Below are positions 44,001-56,400 of a DNA stretch of 64,000 bases, piece by piece. The notes under the pieces were generated by a model. It ran no database searches. It worked only from the letters and a program-made list of their open reading frames with translations, and had not been told where the DNA came from. The position numbers and the translations under genes are program-made. The number at the start of each line of letters is the position of its first letter. Within the stretch, counting starts at the first letter, position 1. Origin of the DNA: Punica granatum (Eukaryota > Streptophyta > Magnoliopsida > Myrtales > Lythraceae); contig NC_045132.1 in assembly GCF_007655135.1 (NCBI RefSeq), forward strand, positions 21,322,354 through 21,386,353, written 5' to 3'.

Positions 44001-47000
44001 TCACGTTAAGTGGATGATGGGAGGGTTACCGGCAGGACATCTCTGTCTGCGAGGCCTCCTCGTGGTCTTCCCCCACCCAGTGAGGCTTTTCCTCTCCTCA
44101 AGTCCCCCTGTCTCAATGTTATTAAGTTGCTGAATCAGCGGAGTCAGAGTAGGGCCTGGTGAACCAGATCCTGACGAGGGGCTGACGCTGACAGCTACAG
44201 TGGATCTCCGCCTTCCTCTAGCAGGCCCGTTTCTAGACGAGTTCCTCCTTGTCAGGCCTGACTGCCACGAATGGTAGCCCGTGGCCCTCATCAGTCCCCC
44301 AAATGTCTGAAGATCCTCAGTCACCTCGTGCCTCGATAAGGAAGCGAGCCCAGGGAGGATGTCCCTTTGGAAGTCCCTCCTCTGCCTTCCCCTCCTCGCC
44401 TGGCCTCTCCGGGGCCGGGCAGGAGCTGAAGTGGCAGCAGCAGACTCATCCACATCAAAGGTCTCTGGCACAAAAGGTTTAGGAAGGTAGTCCTCAGATT
44501 TGGTCTCAGTCAGCTTTAGGGTCATCAGCTCGAAGAAATCAACCTCTTCTGATGGGGATTCACAGTCATTCCCACCATCACTTTTGCCTCTCCAAGAGCA
44601 TGCTCTGGGCCTGCTCTCATCGGGCACACCACAAGACAAGATCAGATCAACAAACCAGTTAAGCCGGTCTTCCTTGCATTCTGTCAAGTCCTCAACTGTA
44701 TCACTGGCACAATCTTTGAGACAAGCTGACGAGATGGCAACTATTGCCTCTGCTGCTACTTTACAAAGGTCGTCCATTGATTCTTCAGGTTTCTGCACAG
44801 AGGTTTCACGAGGCTGTTCCAAAACCTGTCCTGTGAAAACATCATCCTCGTTCTCTGGGACTGCAGGAACCTCAAGATCTATGATAGGCATGTGCTTTCT
44901 ATCGGTATACAAAACAGGCGGAGCCAAAGAAGTCTCATCCTCACTTAAGCATGAATTCAGATCGATAATCTGATGCCTTGAACAAGAGGACTTTGGAATT
45001 GGATCTGATCCTTTGTTCTGTACAATCTCTGTTCCAGCTGAATTTTCCTCTCTGGTCAACTCAGGAAAGGGGTCGCATGGCAAGTTAATGTCGAGTAGTC
45101 TAACTTTCCTCTCATTTTCCACGACTTTTCCTTCAGATCGATGAGAGAGGGAGTTAAGAGACGATGGCTCATTTTTGGGCCTATCAAAAACTGGCCGCCC
45201 AAAGAGTTTTCTATCACTCAGACATTCGCCCACATCAACCCTCTTTAGATCAGCTTCACTGGAACACTGGCCCCATTTTCCAGCTTCATTTTTGCTGGCA
45301 AGCAAAGGAGGAGATGAATCTAACAGCTTCGGTTCTCGAGAATTGAGATCATTTATGACAACCAGTTCACTCTTACCAACTGCTTTAGCTCTAAGCCAAG
45401 GCAGAGTCACCATCTCATCCTCCCGCTGCTTCCTTTCAACATTAGCAATCCCAAAACCTTGGGTAAGAACAGGATCATTTGGACCACTCCTCGGTATCAC
45501 ATTCAAGTTTACTCCTCCATCATTATGACTCTTAAAGTAGTCGTAGCTGAGAGAGGGAACGTGATTCAAGCCCGACAATTCTTTGGAACCCGAAGAAGAC
45601 CCATGATAAAATCCATTTTGCCTATTAGGCAACTCACCAAAACCTGAGTTCGATGAAGCCACATTTCTGTCTTGCCACTTTTCGCTGAATATTCCATAGC
45701 TCTGAGCTGCACGCTGAGATGCCTCAAACTGATGAATTTCAACTGGCAATGGTTTCTGAGTTAAACTACTGCCTGGCTTTTCCCAAATAGACACCGACTG
45801 AGGCCATGAGGACTTGGACAAATCATCTGAGGAAGCGATCGGCAATTGACTCGGGAATTGAGAGACCAAAACTGATTCTGGGCTTTTAATGCTTTCAGAC
45901 ATTCCAAAACCGCAAAAGGACCTATCCCTGCTAAGGCCAACCTTTTGGTCAGCATGCGAGTAGGACGGAGTCTCGTGAACTTTGTTGAACAGACCTTGCA
46001 TTTGCTGCTGAGGCATGTAACTGTTCGCCCAGACACCTCGAAAAACAGATTTCTTGCCTCTACCGTCCCCTGCAGTCGCAAAGATATCATATTTTATATA
46101 ATTCAACAGGAAATAAGTAAAAGAATGAATGATCCTTGCATAACATTCGGCTCCTCTGAAGAATGAAAATTATGAAATCTCACATCTTAAGGCAACAAAA
46201 ACCTTTACTGCAGCTTCACAACTAAGCTTACCAGGTTCGAGCACATGAGAGAGCCACCCTCTTCCTTTCACATCACTGCCTGAAGGAAAGCTGTTAGCAG
46301 TCTCAGTACGGTTTCCATTATGAGAGTTAAGAGAACTTTCAGGAGGTAAGCCTAGAAAAGATGGCTGTGATTTAGCAGACTCCCCATTAGAGAAAGGATT
46401 TGTGTCTTCAACTGAAACGGGCTCATTCAGATCGGCCATATTTCTGCCCTTCGCATCAAACTCTTTCTTTCCAAAGAAAAGATTTACACCATTCTCAGTT
46501 TTGGCTCTGTGGTCTTGGTCTCCGAAACTACCAAAAGTTCCCTGTGAGTTATCATCCTTGGGTGGGTCCTGTTCATCAGTATCAATGTACTGATCTGCTG
46601 GGAGATGAAGATCAAACATCTTCCTCCTGACCTTGGAGGGTCTTGACTCGGAAGTATTCAAACTACCACCATTTTGGGAAGCAAAAACAGTTTCCCCCTT
46701 TGCAGAACTGACAGGAGAATGCATGAACTCTGATGTAGAAGGCCTCACCTGACTCGGGCTTACTAAGGGCCCACTACTGATTTGCCATTTCCGAGCACCT
46801 TCGCATGTGTTATGAGACATTAAGGAGCTTGATGCTAATGATGTTTCGTTAGGAACCTGACTCTTCTGCAGGTCTTTCCTTTTCCACTTGTCCATCAGGA
46901 CCCTCTGTCTCCCGTATAGACGATGAAGTTCGCATACCTGCAGGATGAATCGATGTGAAAAAAATGGGTTTTCTCAATTGCTGATAAAAGGAACAAACCA

Positions 47001-47575
47001 AAAGATGAACTGCTATACTCATTTGATATGCGTTATCACTGTGTTGTCCTACACATAGTTTTAAGGGTTCATGAGATTTTGGTCTCATCATATAGTAGCA
47101 AACAGTGCGAGTTCTAGTTTTGAATTTTAGCAAACCCTGTCTATGTATTCTGTCTGAATCTGTGCTGTGTTATTCCACACGCGTCAAACCCAAATTGAGT
47201 CCAAAACAAGCTAAACCCATGTAAATTTGACAGAACTAATGTCCAAACAAAAAGCTAAGCCAGCATGAAACCATCACCAAACAATTAAATAAGAAGAGTG
47301 GATATCAGGATAATAGAGAACTAAGGTGAAAGCAATCATACCTGATCCCTGAATATAGCCTCGTGCTCGAGCATTGTCTGTTTCACAATATCTTTGTCAT
47401 ATACAAGGTAGGCATCAGTAGCAGCCCTTGGTAATACACCGTTCTGATATAGCCCATTCTGAAGGGCTTTGTCTCCATAAATTATGGGCCAGCTACAACC
47501 ATTAGAGTCCTCATTAAGGTCCCTCATTGAAAGATACGCTGTCAAGTTGCTTTTGATATGGACTTCTGTTCCCAT
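44001..47575 (-). CDS. DUF863 family plant protein
   Basis: Three coding exons on the minus strand, 47342-47575, 46232-46937 and 44001-46069, give 1002 residues with consistent phases. The start (MGTEVHIKSN) lies three bases after a splice acceptor, so the leader is spliced. Family marks are all near the N-terminus: YLSMRDLNEDSNGCSWP, GDKALQNGLYQNGVLPR, KDIVKQTMLEHEAIFRDQ, VCELHRLYGRQRVLMDKWKR. The middle is Ser-rich and probably disordered, with several short LxDLN/IDLN-type motifs (MADLNEPV, LLDINLP, IIDLNSC). The C-terminal part is Arg-rich (ARPRRGQARRGRQRRDFQRD). The closest remembered relatives are Arabidopsis At1g69360, At1g26620 and At1g13940. Molecular function is unknown; the DLN motifs suggest nuclear co-repressor contact, which is only inference. 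The non-coding first exon probably lies near 49150-49450. Confidence 0.92.
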
Positions 47576-47599
47576 TCCTAGCAGCGGGCAAAAAAACAA

Positions 47600-49150
47600 T
47601 GTGATCAGGAATGTGCATGAAGAAATGCCCTGAAGTTTGAGAGCATACACAAGAACTAATGGATTGCCATATTATATAACAAACAGCAGAATCGGGATGC
47701 CTAAAATCATAATGCATGATATCATTGTTATTAGCTTTGTTTCAAACAGAAACATTGCAAATGAATTTATTATGCTCACTTGACTTATTCTGCAAGCAGC
47801 CAAATAAAGACAGCAAGAAGCAAAGGTATTAAATGAATTAGTAATTCGAAGAACGACAAAAATACAAACACCTAATAAATGCAAACACATGGGAAAAGAT
47901 GATCTTCTTTTCCAGATTGAATTGAAACTTTCCATAAAGAAGGAACCAGAAAACGTTAATGTTCTCAGCAGAGGAAGTAACAGCCCCAAGTATATAAGAA
48001 AATCCTATTCCCCACCAATTATTTAAACCGTGTCATCAATTTATAAAGAAAATGACCGTAGTTCCAAGCTCACACTTTCTCTATATGTCTCACTTTGAGA
48101 CTGGAAAGATACTCATCAGAGGTCTGCATGGTCTTCTCCATCCATTTGCTCAACAACTCCTAGAACTAAATGAAGTCATGTAGTGGAGAAGCTTAAGGAT
48201 TGTTTTTTCCCCAAAAAGAAAGCACAACTTCCCAATTTCCATTCTGTAAAATTGGATTCCTTCTTGATCGGTCCTGCTGCACTTTCTAAGCTTACATTAC
48301 AGCAAGAGAAACAAGTCTCATCTTACCAATTCGTGCATTTGTTGCTTTTAAACTGAAACCCCCACGACTTAACAAAACTAAAGCCCAAGAAAAACCAGAC
48401 ATTTCTGTCGATCTAAAAATAAATAAATTGATGCTGCCCCCCAGACAATTACACGAATACCAAATTTGATTCTAGAGTCTATTAACTCTCCAAGGCCTCC
48501 CAGTCCCCAAAAGCACAGCTGTACAACCTCCCATTTCCTTCACTAATTCACAAGCCCTCTGAGCACAGAGTTACCAAGCAGCAACTTCATTGACTAAGAG
48601 AAGGGCAATACCGGCCCTAGTCATATGCCACCATTTCCTTGTTATCCCTCAACGTGTCGAGCAGAATCGACGAGCACTCATGCAAAGAAGCCAGCCATCT
48701 CACAATCTCTCTAATCCAGTACCAAATTTCATAGAATGCCCGTGGACTCGGAGCTCACTCAAGAGCACTACAAGTTAGGAAGTCCTCAATTTCGGCAGGC
48801 CACATACGGAATTCCAAATTTCCAATCACGCTCGGTAGCATCAGTGAATAGCAGGAGCTGCTGGAGAGCTATAATCGAAGCTTATTCAACAACCAAAGAC
48901 AAACCCAATTTCTGGAAACACCAAATCATCACTGCCGATATATTATCGGAGCAAATCAGAATAGGTGATTCACAGTCAACTGAGCAATCAACCAGATTAA
49001 AGACCGAAACCCAATTCACAGAATCATCTAATCATCACCACCATTAAGATACCACGAAAATAAATCAACAAGTCACCCGAAATAAAAAAGGAACAAAGGA
49101 AAAAAATAAGAAATAGAAAAAATTCATTTTTTAATTTTTTTTAAATTTTT
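47600..49150. other. probable leader intron of the DUF863 gene
   Basis: The coding start follows an acceptor (gctag|ga ATG in gene orientation), so this AT-rich stretch with no recognised coding frame is probably the 5' UTR intron. Confidence 0.5.
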
Positions 49151-49164
49151 ACCTATTATTAGCA

Positions 49165-49192
49165 GCTGCTCCACCTCCTCCTCCTCCTCGTC
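49165..49192. repeat. (CTC)n trinucleotide run
   Basis: Eight or so CTC/CCT units in the presumed leader of the DUF863 gene, read as GAG in gene orientation. Confidence 0.7.
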
Positions 49193-49541
49193 CGCCCGAG
49201 GAAATCCCCCATGGATGGATCCAATCACTCAGCAGAATCTCCACATCAGGGGAAATTTTGGGCTGTGGCTATATTTTAAATGGGGAATGGAGATTTAAGG
49301 GGAAATTGAGGTGATAATAATGGGAAGAAGGATCAGGGGGGAGTGGGTTCCGACACCCAACAACATTGAACGAGCTCAGATCCTCTCCCACGGAACAACA
49401 GCGGGTGAGGGGAATAACATGGTCGAGTCCCCCTCGATCTGCTGCGGGCCACTCTCTCTCCCGTCCCTCCCTCTATCTCTCTCTCTACAACATAACAGGA
49501 GGAGAACAAAAGGGCGAAATGGAAGCTTTTTTTAGGCCTTC

Positions 49542-49560
49542 AGAGAGAGAGAGAGAGAGA
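49542..49560. repeat. (AG)n run
   Basis: About nine AG units just upstream of the presumed DUF863 promoter, followed at 49662-49688 by a mirror CT run. Confidence 0.85.
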
Positions 49561-49661
49561 TCCCAGATAAGAAATCTTGGCACAAACAAACGACGTTCTA
49601 AGAACAGTGACATGAAATTTGTCAACATCCGGTCTCTTTTTATTCTCTGCTTTTTCTTCAC

Positions 49662-49688
49662 TCTCTCTCTCCCTCTCTCTCTCTCTCC
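49662..49688. repeat. (CT)n run
   Basis: An interrupted CT run about 120 bases from the AG run; the two could pair as an inverted repeat of simple sequence. Confidence 0.8.
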
Positions 49689-49766
49689 CCCCCAACACAC
49701 ACACATATTTCTTCTTGCCCCTCTATAGTGTGTGTACATATACGTTATGTAATATATTATTACACA

Positions 49767-49776
<10 letters not shown>

Positions 49777-49801
<25 letters not shown>
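49777..49801. repeat. (TA)n microsatellite
   Basis: About twelve uninterrupted TA units. Confidence 0.9.
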
Positions 49802-50480
49802 CAAAAAAAAGATTAAGTATTATTTATGAAAGCAGAGAAATGAATTTTGTGGGGGGGTTTTCAGGAAATGAAAAGAAATGGGCATTTCTAGATTCTCTCC
49901 TCCTTCCTTCCTTGCTTTTCGTACAGTGTATTATTAAAAAAAAAAACACACGAACAACCCCTCACATCCCCCCCCCATTAAATTACAATACATAATCACC
50001 AATATTATCTACCAATAATATAATAAAAACCTAAAAATCAAACATTTTCACAACTAGATATCACATCTGACAAACTGCATTTTATATGAATCGATTTCAC
50101 GTTATATGGCATTATCTAAAACTTGTTAAAAAGACTACCTGATCAGGACTCAACTGATTAGTTTTAGCTAATAAGTTGATGACGCAGATGATCTGATTAG
50201 AAAAATAAAACCTTTTTCATTCAATTCGTTGGGCCTATTTGAATAATCGTAGAAAAGTTTCAATTTTTAAGCTCGAGATGCAGCTTGACATGTATAGTAT
50301 AAAGGTGGTCGAAGCCGACTGATGAGACCGCAGAGCAGAACAGAACAGGAAACTCGGGCGATCCCGAACTTTCCAATCCAGACGTTCGGTTTCTCGTTCA
50401 TCAAGAGATGAGATGAGCCAGCCCATCATTAATTACCGAATAATGACGGTGTTAATTACCACTTTAAGTAGGGTTTAATC

Positions 50481-50496
50481 GGGGGGGCTGCCCCCC
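50481..50496. repeat. G7/C6 short palindrome
   Basis: GGGGGGGCTGCCCCCC is a compact near-palindrome in AT-rich surroundings. No gene context explains it. Confidence 0.6.
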
Positions 50497-50499
50497 AAA

Positions 50500-52570
50500 T
50501 CTGATATACAACAGACACAGAAGAGGAGGCGTGGGGCCCACCTTGGGGTCTGCTCATCCTGCGGAGAGGATGAGGTTCTGCTCTCTTTATGGAGGGCTAA
50601 GCTAAACAAATGCCCTCCGCGATTGAGTAAAATTACAGGAATGGGATTCATTCTTTTGTTTGCTTCTCATTGGGTGATCCCATCGTCTCTCTGCAAGTCT
50701 ACTCCTTTTTATTTCAATCTTTACTAACTTTCTTTATTATTATATAAGTACTTTAAGTTTTAATTGGTTAAAAAAATAATATATTATCCCAACGTTAATT
50801 ACGTCAAATGGTTTGATGCTAATTCTTCTAAGATCTTGAATTCTTGTCTTGTCAAAAAAAAATTACATTGGGAAGATTTTAATCTTCAATTAAACGATCC
50901 GATTTCATCTGAATTAATCGGGACGATCGGGTTTTTGAATATCATGAGATATTAAAAATATTATATATTATAATTATGAAATATTTTTGTTTTGAAAGCT
51001 CTGTACCTCGTTAAAGGGCCATATAATAATCCCAACACGTGGCCCCTTTTTGCGGACCATGAGAAAAGATCAATACAGTGGGCGCCAGGTCAATCTAGAA
51101 TGTTTAACTCTTTCTTTTTTTTTTTTTTAATTACTCCCAAGGGAAATGTCATGATTGGTAAGTCCTATTAGGAAACAACACCAATCAATGATGCAATTGC
51201 CACTCGACTTCGATACTTTTCTTGCCGAATTACACCCTATGAATATCAGCTATCGGATCTGTAAAAGAGAGGATCCATGATAGTGTTCATGATAGGAAAA
51301 ATTTTTCAATAATCATACCTCAATATGTGATATAAGGAAGTATCATTTAAATTATAATAAATAAAATAATGAGTGTTATTCACTCAATTAATTATAATAA
51401 ATATTTTTAACTGAAACAATTTTATTTATTCTTCTCTATCAAATCATCGTGAGGAATAATCGTTTAAAATTTTCTCTCATGATAGTGTTTTTGAACTTCA
51501 AATGGCCGCAAGAGTTGTAATATGTTCGACTCAACACCTTTTCTTCAGGTCGAGAATGTCTTAAGTATCCATTTCTCACGACAACTTGGTGCAATATGAA
51601 CTATTACTTCCTCAGAAAATCTTTGTCGGAGGTAGAACCATAGCTGCCTCATGCCAACGGACAGTACTCTAAAATGACTTTATTGATATTTCTTTGTTTT
51701 AAATCTCGAGTTAAAATCACCTAAAATGTTGCTTGTTTCAAGTCCAATTCACGCGGTGAAAGAACATTTTCTTGGACTATATGAAGGTAGGATTAAGCCA
51801 TTATTTGTACCCAAATTTTAGTTTATTGACATATATAATATTAGGATAAAGTCAAATGAGTCCTCTCCTTTCCATAATAACATGTCTCGCTAACTTATAA
51901 ATCTCATGGGACTACATTTGTACCCTAAATGGACCCAATAACCATACCAAACAAGATTTGTCGTAATGGATCGAATGATAGAGATATGTAATAGAATCCG
52001 ACACTTAATTAATTAACAAGTGTTTCTCATATAATGATGGCAGGCATCTTGCTGGATTAAGCATGAAAATGGATTCGGATTAAATCTAGATAAGTCAAGC
52101 AGACTCGACGATGTAATTTCCTGAGAAACTTTCCTAAATCTTAATAAAAATATTCGTATAGACCCTAAATATATCCTTATCGGTACTTTATTTTATTAAA
52201 TTTAATTAATCCATGATTATTAATTTACTCCAAACTTATGCCATTTATTGGCCCCTACACTTGAGCTAATTGGGCCTTAATAACGAGTACGGTCCACTGA
52301 AATTAATATTATTTAGCTCTAGCCGTACATTTTTTTATGTATTCGACTTATACATAGGCTTTTCCCTTCAGTACAATAAAAATAAAATACTTTGAAATTT
52401 TTTTTAATGATCTTACCTCATCACACAAGGAACGGAGTTTAATCACTCCAGCAATTGTTATAATTATTCTTAATTAAAACAATCTTACTCATAGATCTTG
52501 GTTATTGCGGGATTATATCGGAGGTTGACTCGAAGCCGGTATAATGTTTGGTTACTGGCCAAGGATGTTC
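50500..52570. other. AT-rich intergenic spacer
   Basis: No gene recognised; only short frames without family features. Confidence 0.6.
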
Positions 52571-52580
52571 TGCACCACTT

Positions 52581-52790
52581 TTGAAGTCATTAGTGGAGCT
52601 GATTCGCACCCTTTTGTCTCGGCAGTGGGTTGTTAATATTATTCATATCTATCAAGGTAACGCTTGGGCAGACTAATTGGCAAGAGCGCAATCTCCATTC
52701 CATTGGGTGCGCAATCCTACCCTCGCACGTCTGTCGATTGGGATCGATCATTTTGGAGATATGATTGGGGCTACAATACCTCACCTATGT
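52581..52790 (+). pseudogene. LINE RNase H remnant
   Basis: A plus-strand frame reads LVELIRTLLSRQWVVNIIHI, YQGNAWAD, then a TAA stop at 52674-52676, then LARAQSPFHWV. This matches the end of the plant LINE RNase H-like domain (helix, VxxIxHIYRExN, and the A-D-x-L-A motif). The in-frame stop sits between AWAD and LARA, so it is dead. Strand and sequence differ from the fragment at 1378-1782, so they are independent insertions. Confidence 0.65.
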
Positions 52791-52894
52791 CTTACAAAAA
52801 AAAAAATCGTATTAATTCTTTTTCACTATATTATTGTGAAACGAGCCATATAATATCTTCCGTAAAAGAAACCCATTATCAGCACTCTATTAAT

Positions 52895-53095
52895 TATATT
52901 TCTTATTCGATGAATACCCCGTTATCCGAATGTCCAACCGGTTTCGACTAATTTAGTTTGAGTTGGATCGGCCTCTAAGGAGATAAAACTCTTATAATAT
53001 GGAATATTTTACATTTATAAAACTCGAATTCGAGACTTTATTTAAAGAGAATAAGTGTCCAGCCGCTTAAACCAGCTCACGTTTGTACTAATTAT
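52895..53095 (-). mobile_element. SINE-like element (copy 2)
   Basis: Read on the minus strand it starts acgtgagctggtttaagcgg (A-box-like), then gtctcgaattcgagtttt (B-box-like), then gagttttatctcc, then tagtcgaaaccggttgg, then attcggataacggggtattc, ending catcgaataag. The phrase order matches the element at about 20090-20215. tRNA-like A and B boxes at its head suggest a polymerase III SINE. Confidence 0.55.
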
Positions 53096-53169
53096 ATTTC
53101 TTCTCTTTAAGAATCACCTGTTTTTATCATTTCTAATTTTAAATTCTCTTGTTTTTATCATATCTATTT

Positions 53170-53436
53170 TTATGGTGTGTTTAGTTTTAGAATTAAGTAG
53201 AGTTGAGTTTGATTTTAATTGGGTTGTAATGATTGTATTGTTGAATTATGATAAAAAAATATGAAAATGTAATGAATAGTTGAGAGAATTTAGTATTAAA
53301 AATTGAATTGAATGGTAAAAAAATTGAAGAAAAATGAAAAAATAATAATTGTGTTGTTGATTTTTATTGTATAGTAAATAAAGTTAAAGTTGAACTTAAA
53401 ATTTTAAAAACTTGATTGCAAAATCAAACGGGCTAT
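53170..53436. mobile_element. MITE-like AT-rich element
   Basis: It begins ggtgtgtttagttttagaa and ends aaaatcaaacgggctatt, so the ends (GTTTAGTTTT / AAAATCAAAC) are roughly inverted. The interior holds aatgattgtattgttgaatta and gttgagagaatttagta, phrases also found near 35260 and 58740. Confidence 0.55.
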
Positions 53437-53439
53437 TAA

Positions 53440-56400
53440 ATTCTCTTTCCTTTCCTTCCTTGATTCAGTACCTGTCTTCAATTACTTTCTTAATCCATGT
53501 AGCTTCCCATTCACGTCCACAATCTCCTGATATCTGCGAATCATAAATTATTGCAAAATCAAGCTATATGGGAAAAGTACAATTTTAGGACATAACACTT
53601 TGGTTACTTTTCTATTTTCTTTATCCTAGCATGCTACTTTAGCCAGTCAAAGTTACGTAAGTTTATCGATTTCGTCCTTTCGTGCTTTGTCCAGTTAAAT
53701 TGAGATAAATATCGATGAAGGACCATTCATGGTTTGCCTTTTTGCCATGTAACATTCAACTACGAAGCAAGAGGGTGACCGTGTTTTCATTTACGCATGT
53801 AGTCATAAGTAATTCATGCGAGTTGCATATGTAAATGGTCGACCAATGGCATATGATGTACACTTGATTATCTTACTTTTGGTCCGATATATGAGTTATT
53901 TAACAAAATGATATTCAAGATTTCACGAAAAAAAAGGATATGAATAGAAGTTGTACAAGGGAAAATATTACCTTCATTTAACAAGATACATTTTTTGAAC
54001 ATTTTGTTGTAATTATTCCTATTCTTCACAGATTTTGATATTTTAAATCAAGCATGTATAAATTAAATGTGCGTCGAGATCGGCCTAAAGAATCTTGTCA
54101 CGAGACTCAAGACCTTCGTTTAAGATTCGTCATTTCTATTGTAAATGTAATTTTTCCCCCAAGATACAAATCCTCTTTGTATAATCTATCTTTAACCATG
54201 AATTAAAACTTCTAGCACTCCTTAGCTTAATTATCCTGATTAAAATACAAGTAATTATATATATGAACGAGCAATAAATTAACGTGGAATATATCCCCCG
54301 AATTTTCCATATTATTGAACAGACAATTAATGCCGGAAATTAAGTCATACATTTTATGCATTACATATTATACATAGATAACACACACACATATGGAGGA
54401 GACGTCGGCCCTAAATGATCACGAACGTTTATCTACCTTTGACCACTTTGCAAGGAATTTTAGTACGTGAAAACGAGATCGATAAAATAATTATAACAAA
54501 TCAATATAAATATTGACTCATTGTGCGTTATGACCGACCAACCGGTAAGATAATAATACAAAAAGGATAAGATTTATATAAAATTTTCATCCACAACGTA
54601 CATCACCCCTAGGAAAAAAAAAAAACTAGTGGGACCTTTCTCTTCTGTGGAGCTCATCGAACATAAAAAGAGCAAAAAGAGAATTATTATAGCATATCGC
54701 ACGATGGTAAAGTTTCATTACACTTCTACGCTAAGCATAAAGTAAGACTAGGCCGACAGGAGTCCATTCACCTCTCCTAAACGTTAGTTTCTGATTTTTT
54801 TGGCAAAAACTAGTGATTTTTGCCCTGTATCGTTTAGAAATTAGATATTAACTTCGTGTTCATCTCTTACGAGGATCTAACTGCTCGGGATCCAAATCGT
54901 AGATCAGTCCCTAAATGGGTCGAACAAATAACAATTGTTCATATGTACATGGGAGAGGGACACATGAACTATGGGAGGTCATTTAATTTTTAACTTGGAA
55001 CCTTTACCAAAGTGGGTAGCCGAAATATAAATGAATCCCACCAATTATAGGTGACGCCAATTACATATCTCTCTCACAAAGTCACATGCACGCCATATTC
55101 AATCATTAACTAAAACAAAGAACGTTATTCTTATTCCAAAACCATTTATGTCTAAATCAAGTTGAATCGATCGCTGAACATAGACAGTATGATAGAAAAT
55201 GTGGAATTAGGAAGATGGTCCAATTGATATTGAGTTCCCATGCCTTAATTAGGTGGTTCGGATAAATGGTATACTCTCCAATTCCGTCGATGGTTTGCCA
55301 TAGGGGCCGGCTACGAAGCTCGGGGTAGACTACATGCCGTGCGAAGGACCAGAGTACCATCTCAGCCAGCCTTGATAATAACAGTTTATCCGACATAAGC
55401 AAGCTATGACTTATCAGAATTCCGAGGTCTCGGCGCCTGAAAACGAAGGAGAGCTTAGCTTTGGTTGGGTTTAAACGAACTTTAGCCCTGTTCGTATTTA
55501 ATCTGTTCCTTCATAATTGTTGAGGATTAATAGCCATGATCCCGTGGACATACCGTACGTCACATACGAACTCATCCATACTATAAATTAATTTATTTAT
55601 GTCTTTTCGTTAATTTTTTTTTAAGTAATTAAGTGAGGGCAAGCAAAGCAGAAAGGACCTGCACAAAAGACAACGACAGACTTGCCAGCGCATGCAACTT
55701 TTCTTAATTAAATATATTCTCCGATTTCATTTCTAAATTATACTTGATTATTAATTTTTATTAGAAAATCACTTCTTCTTCTTCTTTTTTTTTGTGGCCA
55801 AGTTAGAAAATCAGATTAGACTAGCGAAAGAATGAAATAATGAGTCACGCCAGCCTCATTAGTTAGCATCGCCCTCATTCCAGCGAATCGAATTAGTTCC
55901 CAGTCAATTTAACTTGGTTTACCCCAACAAAAAGTTTTTTAAAATACCCCCTTTTTCCGATAAGATTTTTAAAATATTCTCAATATGTTGCTCAAAACTA
56001 ATTCATAATACTCAAAAGCCGACTTGATAATGATCACGAGGTGCTTCCATAATTGATTTGAAACTCCTAAATTACGGTTAAAATCCACGCATAAGAATCG
56101 CGATCTACAAATAATAACAAATTCTCATGTTATTTCGATTTTTTCTTCTTTTTTTTTTGAGAAAAAGGGAATGTAAATTGGGTGAATCTGAGAGATATTT
56201 GTTGTTTTATGGCTAATGCAATGTTAGTGGGGGAGACTTGTGTTGGTCCCATGAGACTTGCTTGCATATTGTATTGCCACAATCATGGAAAAATGTGCGG
56301 AGCTTTCCGAAGTCCCGACCAGCGGAAAGATTTAGTTAACTACGACGTCGTTGGGCCCCCACCCCCTCACCCTGCTTTGATTGAGTATTGACTTAAAATT

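Noticed and set aside
44249..45647. Several plus-strand open frames within the DUF863 gene
   Set aside because: They overlap the long, family-matching minus-strand exon and have no features of their own.
50481..50496. G7/C6 palindrome as a transcription terminator
   Set aside because: Intrinsic terminators are bacterial, and no transcription unit abuts it here.
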